Assembly (NCBI GenBank): GCA_963682055.1
Contig: OY821740.1
Coordinates: forward strand, 9,611,314 to 9,675,313
Origin: Primula veris
Lineage: Eukaryota > Streptophyta > Magnoliopsida > Ericales > Primulaceae
DNA: 64,000 nt
Reading direction: 5' to 3'
The notes under the pieces were generated by a model. The model ran no database searches and had not been told where the DNA came from. It was given only the letters and a program-made list of their open reading frames with translations. Below, one piece after another: positions 21,095-34,254 of this stretch; position 1 is the first letter of the stretch; each line of letters starts with the position of its first letter. Both the position numbers and the translations under genes were made by a program.

Positions 21095-24000
21095 TTGATT
21101 GAATTTGAGAAACTAGGGTTTTGAAAAAATTGGTTTTTGAGAAATTAGGGTTTTTTTTAAAAAAAATGAATTGATTTGGGGCAAATCAATGGATTTGGGG
21201 CAAATCAATGGATTTGGGGTTGAATTAATGTGAAAGTTATGTATTAGAGTGATGTGAAATGTATGTATTACAATGATGAAAATGGAGAATTTTAACAAAA
21301 AAATATTGATTTTGTTGAAAATTTGAGTTTTTTTTTATGAAAATGGGCGAAATTTGAGTAATATAAAGAGAGATATGTATATGAGTGTATGTATGTATAT
21401 GTCTGGAAAATTTTCCAGAGAGCTTGGCCGATCGATTGGTTGTGAAGTCCGATCGATCGGCCAAGATCTCAAGAAAATTCTCTAGACATATAAACGCAGG
21501 GAAAATTTGGTAATTTCACAGTTTAAACCGTAAATCGGACTAACGAACCATAAATTTGACTTACGGTTCGTAAAAAAAAATTACGATTTGAGCGTGAAAA
21601 CATATAAATTGCAGTGGAAAAATCCAGCCTCTTGTTCCAATTTGGGGGAAGAGTCCGTATTTTTTCGACTGCATTTTTTTTTAACGTTCAAAACCGTACA
21701 AAATAATTACGGTTCGTAAGTCATGCACACATAGTGTAAGTGAAACTTGCGGTTCGTAAGTCATAATTACGGTTTTACTGAAAAATTATCAAATTGCTCA
21801 TGCATTGAAAATTAACATATTTTCCAGTGTGATTGGCCGATCGATCGACTCTAAAGCTCAATCGATCGGTTGTATAAAATTTTTGTATGTTTATGTAAAA
21901 TTTTAAAAGTTCGTAACTTTTGACTCGGGTGTCCGATTAAGATAAAAAAAAATTACTCTTGTTATTTTTTTGAGATCTATACATGCTCAATGAATTTCCA
22001 AAAAAACACCTTTTAACATTTTAATTTGGAATTTTAAATTAAAACCCTAGAAACCGCACAACAAAAACCAATCTTAATTAACTTTACACATATCCGAATT
22101 CGGTTTTCACTATGTAGAAATATAGATTATTATATGTTTTATAAAAGCCATATATCAAATTTTAAATATATGACATAATTATATTATTAACAATTGTATA
22201 TATATTTGTTAAATTAGCTAATTTCTAAGAATATTGTTGTTGTGTGATGGTTGTTCTCCCTACCTTAATGTCTTTGACTATTGGAAAGGTTTTGGGATCA
22301 ATTATTGCTCTTAGCATTTTATGTCATATTTATATTATTTTATGCCCTATTTTCATTTAATTTTCGTAAATTAAAAAAGTATTCACCTTACTGAAAAATA
22401 GTTTTATTTAAGATGCATGAGCATTTTGTCATTTAACAGTCAAACAGTAATTTTTTTTTACGAACCGTAAGTCATAGGCGTGAAAAAAATAAAATGCAGT
22501 CGAAAAATTCAGTCTATTTGGGAAATAGCTCTCGCGAACTATGGTATATTTGCAATTAGCCCCTGTAGACTTTTAAACTTTTCAAAATGACCCCTATAGT
22601 TTTGTAACTTTTGTAGATCTATCATTTTTTTATTTTTTAAGATTTGCGAAAGCTATCATGGTGATCATTGAAATGGCGTCATTTTGAAATCATTATTTTG
22701 TTTTAAAACACTTTTGTTTTGATATATGTTATTTCTCCACGACTAATCATATACGACTATTTTTACGGGTAAATAAGTGGTCATTTGGAGCCAATTAATG
22801 TAGGAGAAAATTTATATAAATGAGAGGGAGGTTATATGGATATCAATTTATATATCAACTTGGATAATTTTTTTATAAAAATGCTCCAAATAAAGATTTG
22901 ATTAAATGTAAATCTACACGGTTTCACGACGGAAACACAAATATGCGTTCTTGTTTTTTTTCGAGATGTATAATTGCATGTTTTGGAAACTACGGTAAAA
23001 TTTAAAAATTCAAATCATGTGTGGACAATCCTGTTACAAACTGACCACCGAGTCTTCTAAGCTATTCCCGTCTAGCACCTTGCTCTTGAAGACATGTGTG
23101 GGCTCTCTTATATTGGCAGATTCAAAATCTTTCTTTCTATGTGATTGAGAATTTCGGTTCATGAATAATAATTCTTAAATCTGCCAAAATAGTATGATTA
23201 AATAGGATAGGGTAGGGAGTTGATGAAATGATAAAGATGAAACTTCTGATAAATATTCGGTTCCTATCTTTTATCAACCAAAATATATTATCTCATCCAT
23301 CGAGATCTTTTATGAATCAATATTATTCACAATTTATTCCACTAAAAAATATGATTGCACTCTCCATTTATATCACGAAAATATTCCGGTTTTCAATATC
23401 AAACGCGTCTATTTACTTTCCACGTTAAAATTAACATATACTCATTCATTAAATTAAATTACTGACGATTTTATGTTTAACAAACATATTATATTCTTTA
23501 TTAATACACTGCTTAACTTATTTGACGTATCGGATAATTAATCCACATGCATGGTTTAATATTGTCAAAATTTATAAGCTCGTAATGGGGTATTTAAATG
23601 GGACGTGAATTCTTTCAATTAATAATGGTCTCACTCTTTTATAAATCAAAACGACAAATATTAAATACACATGTCACATTAATAATATTCGGATCAAGAG
23701 AATAAACATTTCTCATGATCATAAGACATTAATAATTCTTTATAGTCAGCGCAAGAATCATAACATTTATACAGTCTTGTTTAATACACACAAAGTTGTA
23801 CTGACACATAAAGCTGGAACTCAACCGTTCAATGCAGTCAAGACATGCTCCTAAAACCAAGTGTCACAACTCTACTGATGGTGTGTTCAAATACATTTAA
23901 AGTTGTAAACGTATAATATTATGACCAATTGTCTAATTTTATGTGTGTAAGTCCAACTTTACACACGATACCATCTACTAATAAAATATTATACGCTTAT

Positions 24001-24371
24001 TTAACAAAACAAACTAAATAACCATTGCTCATTAAATACTCATAAAATGAAATAATCTTTATTAAATGAAATAATAATAATAAAAACAAGCATCTATTTT
24101 AATATATTAGCAACGGTTAATGTTACAGTGATTTTTAAAAACAGAAAATCACTATAAAACATCGTGTCGACATGGAGTACGTGGTTTCTAAACAGCTCCT
24201 TTGCAAAATGGGTTCACTTATAATAAAAAATAAATAGAAGTTCTTCAAAATAATAAGATATCTTAAGATTTCCAAACCCCAAAACACACCTTTTTTTATT
24301 TAGCAATCCAGAGTAGCGGGCTTATTTACTTTGACATCTAACAAAGAAATATAAGAATTAATTCACAAAAT
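20997..24371. repeat. Right copy of the long direct repeat (uninterrupted)
   Basis: It matches 1-263, 1870-3946 and 9639-10649 in order. It has the empty site of the Mutator-type insertion (21291-21299) and about 24 bp of original target (around 23325-23352) where the left copy has the Copia insertion. Private differences include two extra copies of a 20-bp ATGGATTTGGGGCAAATCAA unit near 21180-21215, a deletion of about 45 bp near 22470 and small indels. Similarity ends at 24371. Contains palindromes at 21399-21489 and 21836-21870. No gene seen beyond the frame at 20498-21094. Confidence 0.85.
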
Positions 24372-25874
24372 GAAACAAATAAGAAAAAAGAAAATTGGTT
24401 CTCAGAGAGGAAGAATGTATATATAGTTTTTTTTTTGAGATTTTAATTTATAATATGTCAAAGAAATTAGTATTTATAATCTTAAATCTATTGTTTGGGC
24501 CACAATTTCGTCCAACGACTACCATTTTTTTAGGGAGATATAAACAATTAAACAAAGGATAGTATGAGCTCGTGATCATGTGGGGAGGTTGTCGGAATAG
24601 TACTATACAAAAATGAGAGATATCGCAGCAATTCTAGGCTATTAAAAATGGTTTGATATATGTATTCACTCTCGTGTTTTTACCCACTAAAAAAATATCC
24701 TAATAGAGACCACCTCGCCTGTACACATGCCACTTATAACACTTCACATTTTCACTCATGTGTTATACTAAATCGGAACGGGTCTAATAAGTGTAATATA
24801 ACGTCCATTATGGGACGGGAATATGACCCAACATCACTTGAGACTAACCGGGTTCTGATACTATATTGAAACTCATACTGTTATCCACTAAAATGACTCA
24901 TAATAAATAAGTAGAACAACACACTTAATACACATACTACGATCAATCTACAATACACAAATGACGTGGTGTAATAACACTCAACTCAACAATATGCATA
25001 AATTAAGTATTCACTAAAAGTGGCCTGCATCAAACTACTTAAAATAATGTTTACCAATGCAGATTCCACATATGCCCAAGTGCATCTTGGAAGCATTTTA
25101 ATGTGGAATTTTTGACTGAGAAAAAAAATTGTCCCATTAAACTGTACGTACTATTTTTTTTTTTACAAGAAAATGAAGAACTTCTTAAGCTTTGAGTTAG
25201 GTGGCAATGTAGACGTCAGTGGTAGTATTATATCTGTAAAGTAAAATAAGAATAAAAATTTAAAGCTGCATATGAAGATGCTCCATGCATGTGCTGGATG
25301 GAAATAAGTTTTCTTTTAGAATCAACACTAATAGATATTCAGTATTCTTGTCAGCAAGAAAAGTATTTTATACTTCAAACAATGATATAAATACGAGTTT
25401 ATTACTATTAACCTCACTTTGGAGTTGTGTTCCGCTTTGGGGTCGCTAGAGATCGAATTATTGTAATGACCATGGTATACTAAGTCCCTAAACATTATGT
25501 ATCACAGTATCAGACAAATCTTGAGATATGGGTTTTTTTGCATCTTTGACTACTTGAGTTCCTCCTTCATATAGTATTTATGTAAAATATAGATGCTGAA
25601 CTGATGCATGTGTATGATTGTTGCATCAGCCATTAATAAAAGAAAAACAAAATATATACATAATTCATTCAGAAATACCTGACTGTCACCAGGTAGGCTT
25701 TCTAGTAAAATATTTGGTGAGAAAATGCATTTATCATACTACTTTCATGTGCATGTATATATATAAAGTGTGACAAATCTTGAGGCACGTGCTGTTGTGT
25801 ATCTCTTATAACTACCTATCTGCTTCTACTTGAGCTGCTGCTTATGTAGAATCTCTCACTAAAAGTACCAGAAA
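24372..25874. other. Intergenic region and MLO promoter
   Basis: AT-rich sequence with no supported gene. The last few hundred bases should contain the promoter and leader of the plus-strand MLO gene, but I could not single out convincing control elements. Confidence 0.4.
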
Positions 25875-28800
25875 ATGGAGCATGTGATAAGGAAAGGTCG
25901 GTCTCTCGAGGAGACGCCTACATGGTCGGTGGCCTCGGTTACCACTGTGATGGTCTTCCTTTGTCTCATGGTTGAAAGATCTATCTACCGTTTTGGAAAG
26001 GTTTGTATTCTTAATCTAATGCTTGTTTAGTTGCAGTCTCCAAACGTCGTTTATTTGTGTCCGTTTTTTGCTTTTGAGTTGCAATACATTTGTCTGGTCA
26101 GTTAAAAACTTGGATTTATGTTTTCTGATTAACGCTTTGACCTTGAAATAGAGGAGTTTTAAACTGAACGAGTCCTACTTCTACTCAGTCTTGAAAGCAG
26201 TATTACTTGCTTGAAGCTGACAGATTACTTGTTTCTTTGCTTATAAGCTGCAGTGATGACTAGTCAGCTTAAAAGTTTAGCTTTTTATGGTTTTATGGAG
26301 TGAAAAAGCTAGACATTATAAGGAAGATGATGATGAGACCAGTTTTACTTCTCACTTCGATAAGCCAACTTATTTTTTTAGCAATTGTAGTGAAACAAAT
26401 CTACGTATCTATCAAATTAAAGGCTTGAGTGGTTCTGTCATCTAAGCTTAGCTTAGTTGCTTATTTGCTTATTTCCAATGCATTTATGAAGTCAAATTAT
26501 TTACTTAAAGCAGCAGTCAGGTAGGCTTAGTTAGTTATCAAATCATGTACTTTCTTGTTTTATGTAGGTAACTATCAAACAAAATATAAATAGAATTGGG
26601 CAAGCATCAAATAAACATTTAATACAATTGATTATCTGTTACTTTTTGAGGTGTGACGTAAGAGTACTACTTGCTGCTTTGGAGAAGATTAAAGCAGATT
26701 TTTAATAAATATCTTATATTATTTTCAATATTTGGGGAACAGTGGCTGAAGAAAACTAGAAGGAAAGCTCTATTTGCTGCTTTGGAGAAGATTAAAGCAG
26801 GTTTGAACAGGGTGTTTGTTTATCAAGGCATGCTAGATAATACTCCATAGTCCATACTAGTAATTATTACAATTTTATGCTCTGGATTGTGCTATGTACT
26901 GAAAAATGATATGCACGATTTGATGTTGCATATGATTTTCATCTTTTTGAGCGGAACTAAGTTTGCATTCTATTTCTGTTCTAGAGTTGATGCTACTTGG
27001 TCTTATATCCTTGATGTTGGGGCAGTCTGCAAATTGGATTTCTCATATATGCATTAATTCGTCTCTCTTCAGTAGTCGTTTTTATATTTGCTCCGAAGAA
27101 GATTTCGCAGGAATTGAAAAGTTATCGCTCACTAAATTCGTGTCTTTTTTAAATGCCACGGAAGTTCATCCGAAGAAACTCAAGCATGCCTCGTCTCATC
27201 ATTGTGGTCAGGTACACCACTTCACTTTTCAGCTGCCTTTATTCTTTACCAGTCTGCCATGTCAATGATGTCATTACTTTAACTGAAATAAATAATTGAT
27301 TCTGAACTTTTTATGCACAAAGAAGTATACAAGCGATGAGGCATGTTCAGACTTCACGTTATTAAATACTGCCACACTCCAGTCTCCATATATAACCTAA
27401 TTTTTCATGTGATGTGGTGGAACATTAGTTAAAAAAAAATCAGATTAACCTATTAATGATGAGTTGTTGATTTTTTTTAGGGACGCGAACCTTTTGTTTC
27501 AATGGAAGGACTTGAACAGCTCCATCGTTTCTTGTTTGTTCTTGGTATCACCCATGTGTTATATAGCTGCATTGCAGTTGGATTGTCTATGAGTAAGGTA
27601 GCCTCCGTTTTTATATTAAAATTTTGAGACCTAAAAGTATTTTATTCAAGTGGCATTATTTAAATTGTTGATCATGTTGCGTGATAAAGGATAATTTTAC
27701 TAATTCTTAAAGTAAAGACTATTGAGACGATGATAATGTAATTGCAGATATACAGCTGGAGGAAATGGGAAAATCAAGCAAGCCTTGCACTTGATGCAAA
27801 TCTGCAAGGTACATAGCAAAAGATAATTACGAAAGCTTAAATCACACATACCCAGTACCGACACTGCCTAAGAAGTTTACATGGCCGGCTTGTCTTATTT
27901 TTGTACTTATGACTGCTAGAATATAAAAGGATCTTAAAACGTGATACTTTCTTCGTTTCATGTGTTATCATAAGGTTTTGAAACTTGAGTTTAAGAAAAC
28001 ACAACAAATGAAAACGTCATGTTAGCTACAACAGCTTCACTGGTCTCAGTTTGGAAACAAAACAGTTATTTAAAAAAAAAAAATTAGCTAATCGGTTAAT
28101 GTTTTTTTTTTCAGACCAGAAAAATTCAATTTCTTAGCTCACCAATCAAAATATAGTACAGCCTTGAGCCTTTAAGGGAGGGAACCTGAGCTTCAAAGTT
28201 GCTTATTTATCATTTTTGAGTTAAAACTCCTCAAATTCTCTAATTTTTGTTACACATACGTTTTCTTATAACTTGGTCTATCATCTGTGTAATAGCAAGG
28301 GTGAATAAGGTAATGAGGCGACAATCTACGTTTGTCATACATCATGCATCTCACCCATGGAGCAGAAGCAGAGTCCTTATTTGGATGGTAAATATTAAGT
28401 AATACTTATGATACTTTCGTGCAATTATGTATCTGATTTTTGTTTCACTTGTATGTCTGTTCCTCCTGAACTATGCCTTCATGTTCATGCATAAATCATC
28501 TTATAATATTAAGGAACAAAGGTTGAGATTTTGGGCCTCAGTTCTATCTCCGGTGTAAAATTAGTTTTCTTGAACTATTTACATAGAGATTAACAGTTTT
28601 TTAAGAAAGAGTAAAGACTATCTCTCCTAAAACAAGAAGTCTATAAGCCTCCAACTATTCCAATATGATTTTTCTAGTTAAAAGAGTGTATTTTCTTTGA
28701 GATAAGTAAAGTTCTACAAGGAAGGAAAAATGTGAAATCATAAAGACGTTCCATTAGGATTTGAAGGTATGCCTCTCTAGCCTTTTCGGTGTATTTTCTT

Positions 28801-31393
28801 TACTTGATATCGGCGTTCTGATTTCTAGACAACACCTATTTAATTATATTATGCATTGATGCTTTCCTTTGTTTTATGCATAGATAGCAACTTTAATTTT
28901 TGTTAATGCATGATATAAAATGAGGGTTTTTTTAATGCTTAATCATGCAGCTATGCTTTCTTCGGCAATTTAAAAGCTCAATACAAAAGTCGGATTACTT
29001 GGCCCTTCGATCAGGTTTCATCAGTGTGGGTATCCACTTCCTCTCAATATTTTTTGTTTTGTTTTGACACTACATTTAAAAGAAGACCAAGGACACCTAT
29101 GTAAAAGGAACACTAGGCAACATGTCATGGTAGAAATCTGAATCAAATGAAATAGAATAAGTTTCTGTTTATGCTCAAAATTCGAATATTCGAAATAATT
29201 AAGTGAAAAGTGGTAAATAAGACCACATGTTAGTTATGAGTTATGACCAGGGATTCTCTGTTGTCTGAGCCTGATCTGTAACTGTAACTTTGAATGTTTG
29301 CATGCTATTCAAATGTCTAACTGAATGAGATTTAATTAAATTGGCAGAAACACAAGCTTCCAGGGTCTTATAATTTCCACAAATATATGGTTAGGAGCAT
29401 GGAAGATGGGTTCAATGTCATTGTTGGGATCAGGTTAACACCGCTTAAAAGGATAACTATTAACTACATATACCTAAATGATTAATCATTTAATATCACT
29501 TTGAAAATACTGATATTCCAACCCGGCTTGTTCAATTTTGCAGTTACCCTCTTTGGGGTTACACCATTCTGTGTATCTTCGTAAATGTTCATGGTAAAAC
29601 CTTTTTTTACTCTAATCGAACACCCCTATTTTGTAGTTTATTGATGTAATATTGTGACATCTTTGTGTTTTGGCATCACAGGTTTGAATATATACTTCTG
29701 GCTTTCTTTTATACCTGCAATTGTGAGTGGTTCTATTATCTCATTAATTAACGTCAACTAACAAATACTCCAATATAGTATAGTTTAACTCATGTATGTC
29801 TACATTTTTGCCATATTCTCAAAGCTTGTCATGTTGGTCGGAACAAAGCTCCAACATGTAGTCTCATTGTTAGCACTCGAAACTGTGGAGCCAAAGGGGC
29901 AATTTGTTGGAACCCAAGTAAAGCCTCGTGACGATCTTTTTTGGTTTAGGAAACCCGAGATACTATTATGGCTAATTCAGTTCATATCATTTCAGGTAAT
30001 TGTCGAATATCTTTGATGAATGATGAATGATGAATACGTTAATATATAAACAATAGTTCTGATAACGACTCTTTTATCTGCAGAATGCTTTCGAGATGGC
30101 GACATTTTTGTGGTCATTGGTAAATTCTAAATCATAAATATCTTTGATGTAAAGTCGCTTGTTTATTTACAAGTACCTTCTCCTTTTTTGTTTTTTTCTG
30201 CGTTTTAGTGGGGATTCAAGCAGCGATCATGTTTTATGAAGAACCATGCTATGATAATCATTAGATTGGTCTCTGGGTATGTTTCTCTTTTGCCAATTAA
30301 ATACCTTCTTTGTGAAGCTAATAAATCACTATTACCTTCGGTCTTCAGATTTTCTTTGTTGAATTATCTGTTCTTAATGTAAGACAACATAGTTATGTGC
30401 CATTTATGAGTGTGAATTGACATGACTTTATCATACAGTTATTTTATGTATATTTGGTGATTTCGTATTTACAATTTTCCATGAATCGGGTCTGATTAGC
30501 TTAAGATTTACGGTCTTAAGATTTTCTTTGAGCAAGTTACACGAAATTTTTCACGGACCTTGACCGTATTTTATTTTCTTGTTTGCAGTGTTCTTGTTCA
30601 ATTTTGGTGTAGCTATAGCACAGTGCCTTTGAATGTACTTATCACACAGGTATATTCATTAAAGATTAACCTCTTACAACCGCCACTACGGATATTCATT
30701 GAATACAGAATTTCCTGATTTTATTATAGTTTTCATCCTTAGGCTGTGATTCTGGATAAAAGTTAATATCCCAGAAAAAAGCACAATTCTAAAATAAAAC
30801 CCAGTTTAAAAAAAAAAACAGAACCATATCAGTCGACCTGCTTTAGACCTTAGCGTTTACCTGGAAAGGCCAAAAACTTTTATGTTGGGCGAACCCAGTA
30901 TTTACTCAACCTCAAAATATCCGACTTATTTGCTCAAATTCTAGAGCCAAGGATAACCCTCATTTTACGTCCTCAGATGGGATCAAAATACGAAAAAGCT
31001 GTCATTGCCGCGAGTGTCCGAGAATCACTCCACAGCTGGTGCAAAAGAGTAAAAGAGAAATCCAAACAAGACGCCCGCAATTCGATTGCCACGAGATCTA
31101 CGTGTTCCCTCGATTCAACACCTGACGAAAGAGACGAGATAATCACCGTTGGATCAGGTACTCTATCTAGGAGCTCTTCTGCAGGCACCCTTGATATTGA
31201 TGAAAAAAACTTGACAAGGAATGAACAGACGGAAATAACTTTTGATATTCCGGATTTACCCCAACATGAATACTCGTTTAGGGTCATGGAAAATCCGTTA
31301 AGCACCTTGAGTTATAGTTCATTAGAGTCAATGGAAAATGGTGAAGAGGGCAATAAAGTTGAGACTCTCTTTGATTTGTTTCGAAAAACATGA
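25875..31393 (+). CDS. MLO: MLO-like seven-transmembrane protein, clade I (MLO4/11 type)
   Basis: Plasma-membrane calmodulin-binding protein; MLO proteins act as calcium channels. Family knowledge links clade I (MLO4, MLO11) to root tropic and touch responses rather than powdery mildew susceptibility. Fifteen coding exons: 25875-26000, 26743-26800, 26985-27211, 27481-27597, 27748-27808, 28296-28387, 28951-29025, 29348-29433, 29544-29593, 29682-29722, 29825-29995, 30084-30119, 30209-30276, 30589-30649 and 30977-31393, giving 561 aa. Seen: N-terminus [14 protein letters not shown]; lumenal Cys in HICINSS, YICSEED and [24 protein letters not shown]-like WENQ loop; [24 protein letters not shown]-terminal calmodulin-binding region [14 protein letters not shown]; end LFDLFRKT, like MLO4. 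All residues appear intact. Which of MLO4, MLO11 or MLO14 is closest is not settled. Confidence 0.95.
26671..26697 (+). repeat. 27-bp copy of MLO exon 2 in the preceding intron
   Basis: 26671-26697 is identical to 26774-26800, the last 27 bases of exon 2 (encoding [14 protein letters not shown] sequence). The intronic copy is followed by ATTTTT and lacks the GT donor, so it is unlikely to be spliced as an exon. The offset is 103 bases. Confidence 0.85.
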
Positions 31394-32224
31394 AGGGGTT
31401 GCTTCACATTTCTCTCTATTAGCCTAGCTTCTGTTTTTTTTTTTCTTCTAAATACAGAGTATTGGTAAATTACGCATTTAGAATGGCAAACAGAAGAACT
31501 TGAATCTGAGATATTTAACGTTATTCAGAGCGTGATATTGTTCCATTATGAACTCAGGACACTGTAGATTAGCTGCAGACCTATCGTTTAATTGTACAAA
31601 CTAGTGGACTGGCTTATGTTTGTATTAGTAATTTGTATAGACAATGTGGTCACAAGATGTTTTAACTCTTCTTCTTAGTGAAAAGAGGACTGCTATTTGG
31701 TTGTTTGGTGGCGGCCTTTTAAGCATTTTTTTCTTCAGTCAAAGGAAAAACAGCTACGATTTTTCAAGAGCCGGATAACGGCATTTTCAGCAGCTTAAAA
31801 GCAGAAAAACAAACAAATCCGCAGTTAAGTAATTCTCTGTAATTATGCTTCTAGCTATCAAAATGAATCGGACGCGGCTTATTGACTCCGTCAGACAACC
31901 CACCTTATAAGAAAACATGAAGAACTGCCATAAGTAGCTCTACCTTTTTATTGAAAGTAATAATTCCCTTCAACCAGACTGGGTAAAATGGCGAGTCAAA
32001 CAGATGTACATAAAATTAATGCTCATATACTAAAAAAGATGAACAGAGTAAGTTGTTCTGAAAAAGGGGTAGTAGTCTGCCAGAGTCTACATGCAATAAG
32101 GCAAATTTCCTCTTTTTATCACACCATCAATAAGAAAGGTTTCTCATTCATAAAACATAATAGTATCAAATATTTCCGAAACAGAGACAATCAAGAAAAG
32201 ACGTATATGATTGGATTACATCTT
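31394..32224. other. Convergent intergenic region between MLO and ferredoxin genes
   Basis: Holds the 3' flanks of both convergent genes. A MITE-like segment at about 31692-31835 has ends GGTTGTTTGG and AAACAAACAAATC with CAGCTTAAAAGCAG. No gene supported. Confidence 0.45.
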
Positions 32225-33221
<997 letters not shown>

Positions 33222-33317
33222 TTTATCTTTCTTTGGAAAATTGGGTGATAGGAGAGCTCTAAAGGGTTGTGTTTGATATGGGGATGGCTTGTGGAGATAG
33301 TGTGCCTTTGAAGGGTT

Positions 33318-33331
33318 TTATCCTCCACGTG
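33318..33331 (-). promoter_or_regulatory. I-box-like GATA motif next to a G-box, upstream of ferredoxin
   Basis: On the ferredoxin strand CACGTG (33326-33331) is followed within three bases by GGATAA (33318-33323), about 100 bases before the start codon. The G-box plus I-box pair is a classic light-response arrangement of photosynthesis genes. Whether it is in the promoter or the leader cannot be told, because the transcription start is unknown. A TATA-like stretch lies further out at about 33400-33415. Confidence 0.45.
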
Positions 33332-34254
33332 TCAGCTTATGGTAGCTCACTCTATCACTTTATCACTAGGAAAGTAGAATTTGTACACCAATGAAATGCA
33401 TAAATATTTATAAATACATATGATGTTAGATATGTCATGAGTGATTAGAGTGTGTAATCCTAATTGTTTCTTGGCCATTCATCGAGCATTGGTGTTACTG
33501 TCAATTGCCTACTATGATGGCTGTCTTCAATGTGATAACAATATGATACGCAAATAAAACATACCTTATCAGTGAAATTCAAAGACCCTTGCATCAACAA
33601 AAAAAAAAAAAAAAAAACTTTCCATCCAAAAAACACTCGCTCTGTTTCAACAAGCTATCGGTGCAACGTTGAATATTTCTGCATCTCATCCTTCCTTAAA
33701 ATTCCTCAACACAAACACAATTACATGACAGAGTAATCATACGGAAACGGATGTTCCATCACGTTTCTCGGTTGCTGTGTTAGCAACATGAACCATAACC
33801 AGTCAGTCACGTGAGAAACAGAATCATTTCTTATTTTTGCTTTAGAAAGGACAAATTTATCACAAACCGGCTGTAAATGTCCAAGGTGGCAACTTTTCAC
33901 AATATCGAAATCATGTCTGATTTGCATCCACACAAAAATTCAGTTCATATGGATACATAAAGATTTAACCGAAAATGAAACTGAGGTACAAAAAGTTTCA
34001 GTATCATACTTTCAACTTATAACAACAATCTCAGCTCCTTTCAACATAACTGAAATAAATAAAAGTCTAAGTCCTATGACAAGAATTTCAGGGGTCTCCT
34101 AATTTCCCCTCAACATGTTTGTTCATTTTTGAAATGTCTACAGGTTCCAACAATGACTTCCAAAACTTCTTCTCGATTTTCAATCTCAATTATGAAAGAG
34201 TCAAAAGCTCCAGAAAGCACCATCGGGCTCGTTTTTTGTTCACAGATCCCTCCC
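33332..34254. other. Intergenic: ferredoxin upstream region and TM9SF 3' flank
   Basis: Contains an A-run at about 33599-33617 and AT-rich sequence. The part near 34000-34254 is presumably the 3' UTR of the minus-strand TM9SF gene. No additional gene found. Confidence 0.4.

Noticed and set aside
23228..23428. 66-codon frame in the right repeat copy
   Set aside because: It is not preserved in the left copy and has an AT-driven composition; a chance frame.
1..24371. The two direct repeats as LTRs of one giant retrotransposon carrying CPSF73-I
   Set aside because: No primer-binding site, polypurine tract or retrotransposon coding sequence lies just inside the copies, and CPSF73-I keeps all its introns, so it was not reverse-transcribed cargo.
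30973..31305. 110-codon minus-strand frame
   Set aside because: It is antisense to the last MLO exon, whose codon pattern and family match are clear.
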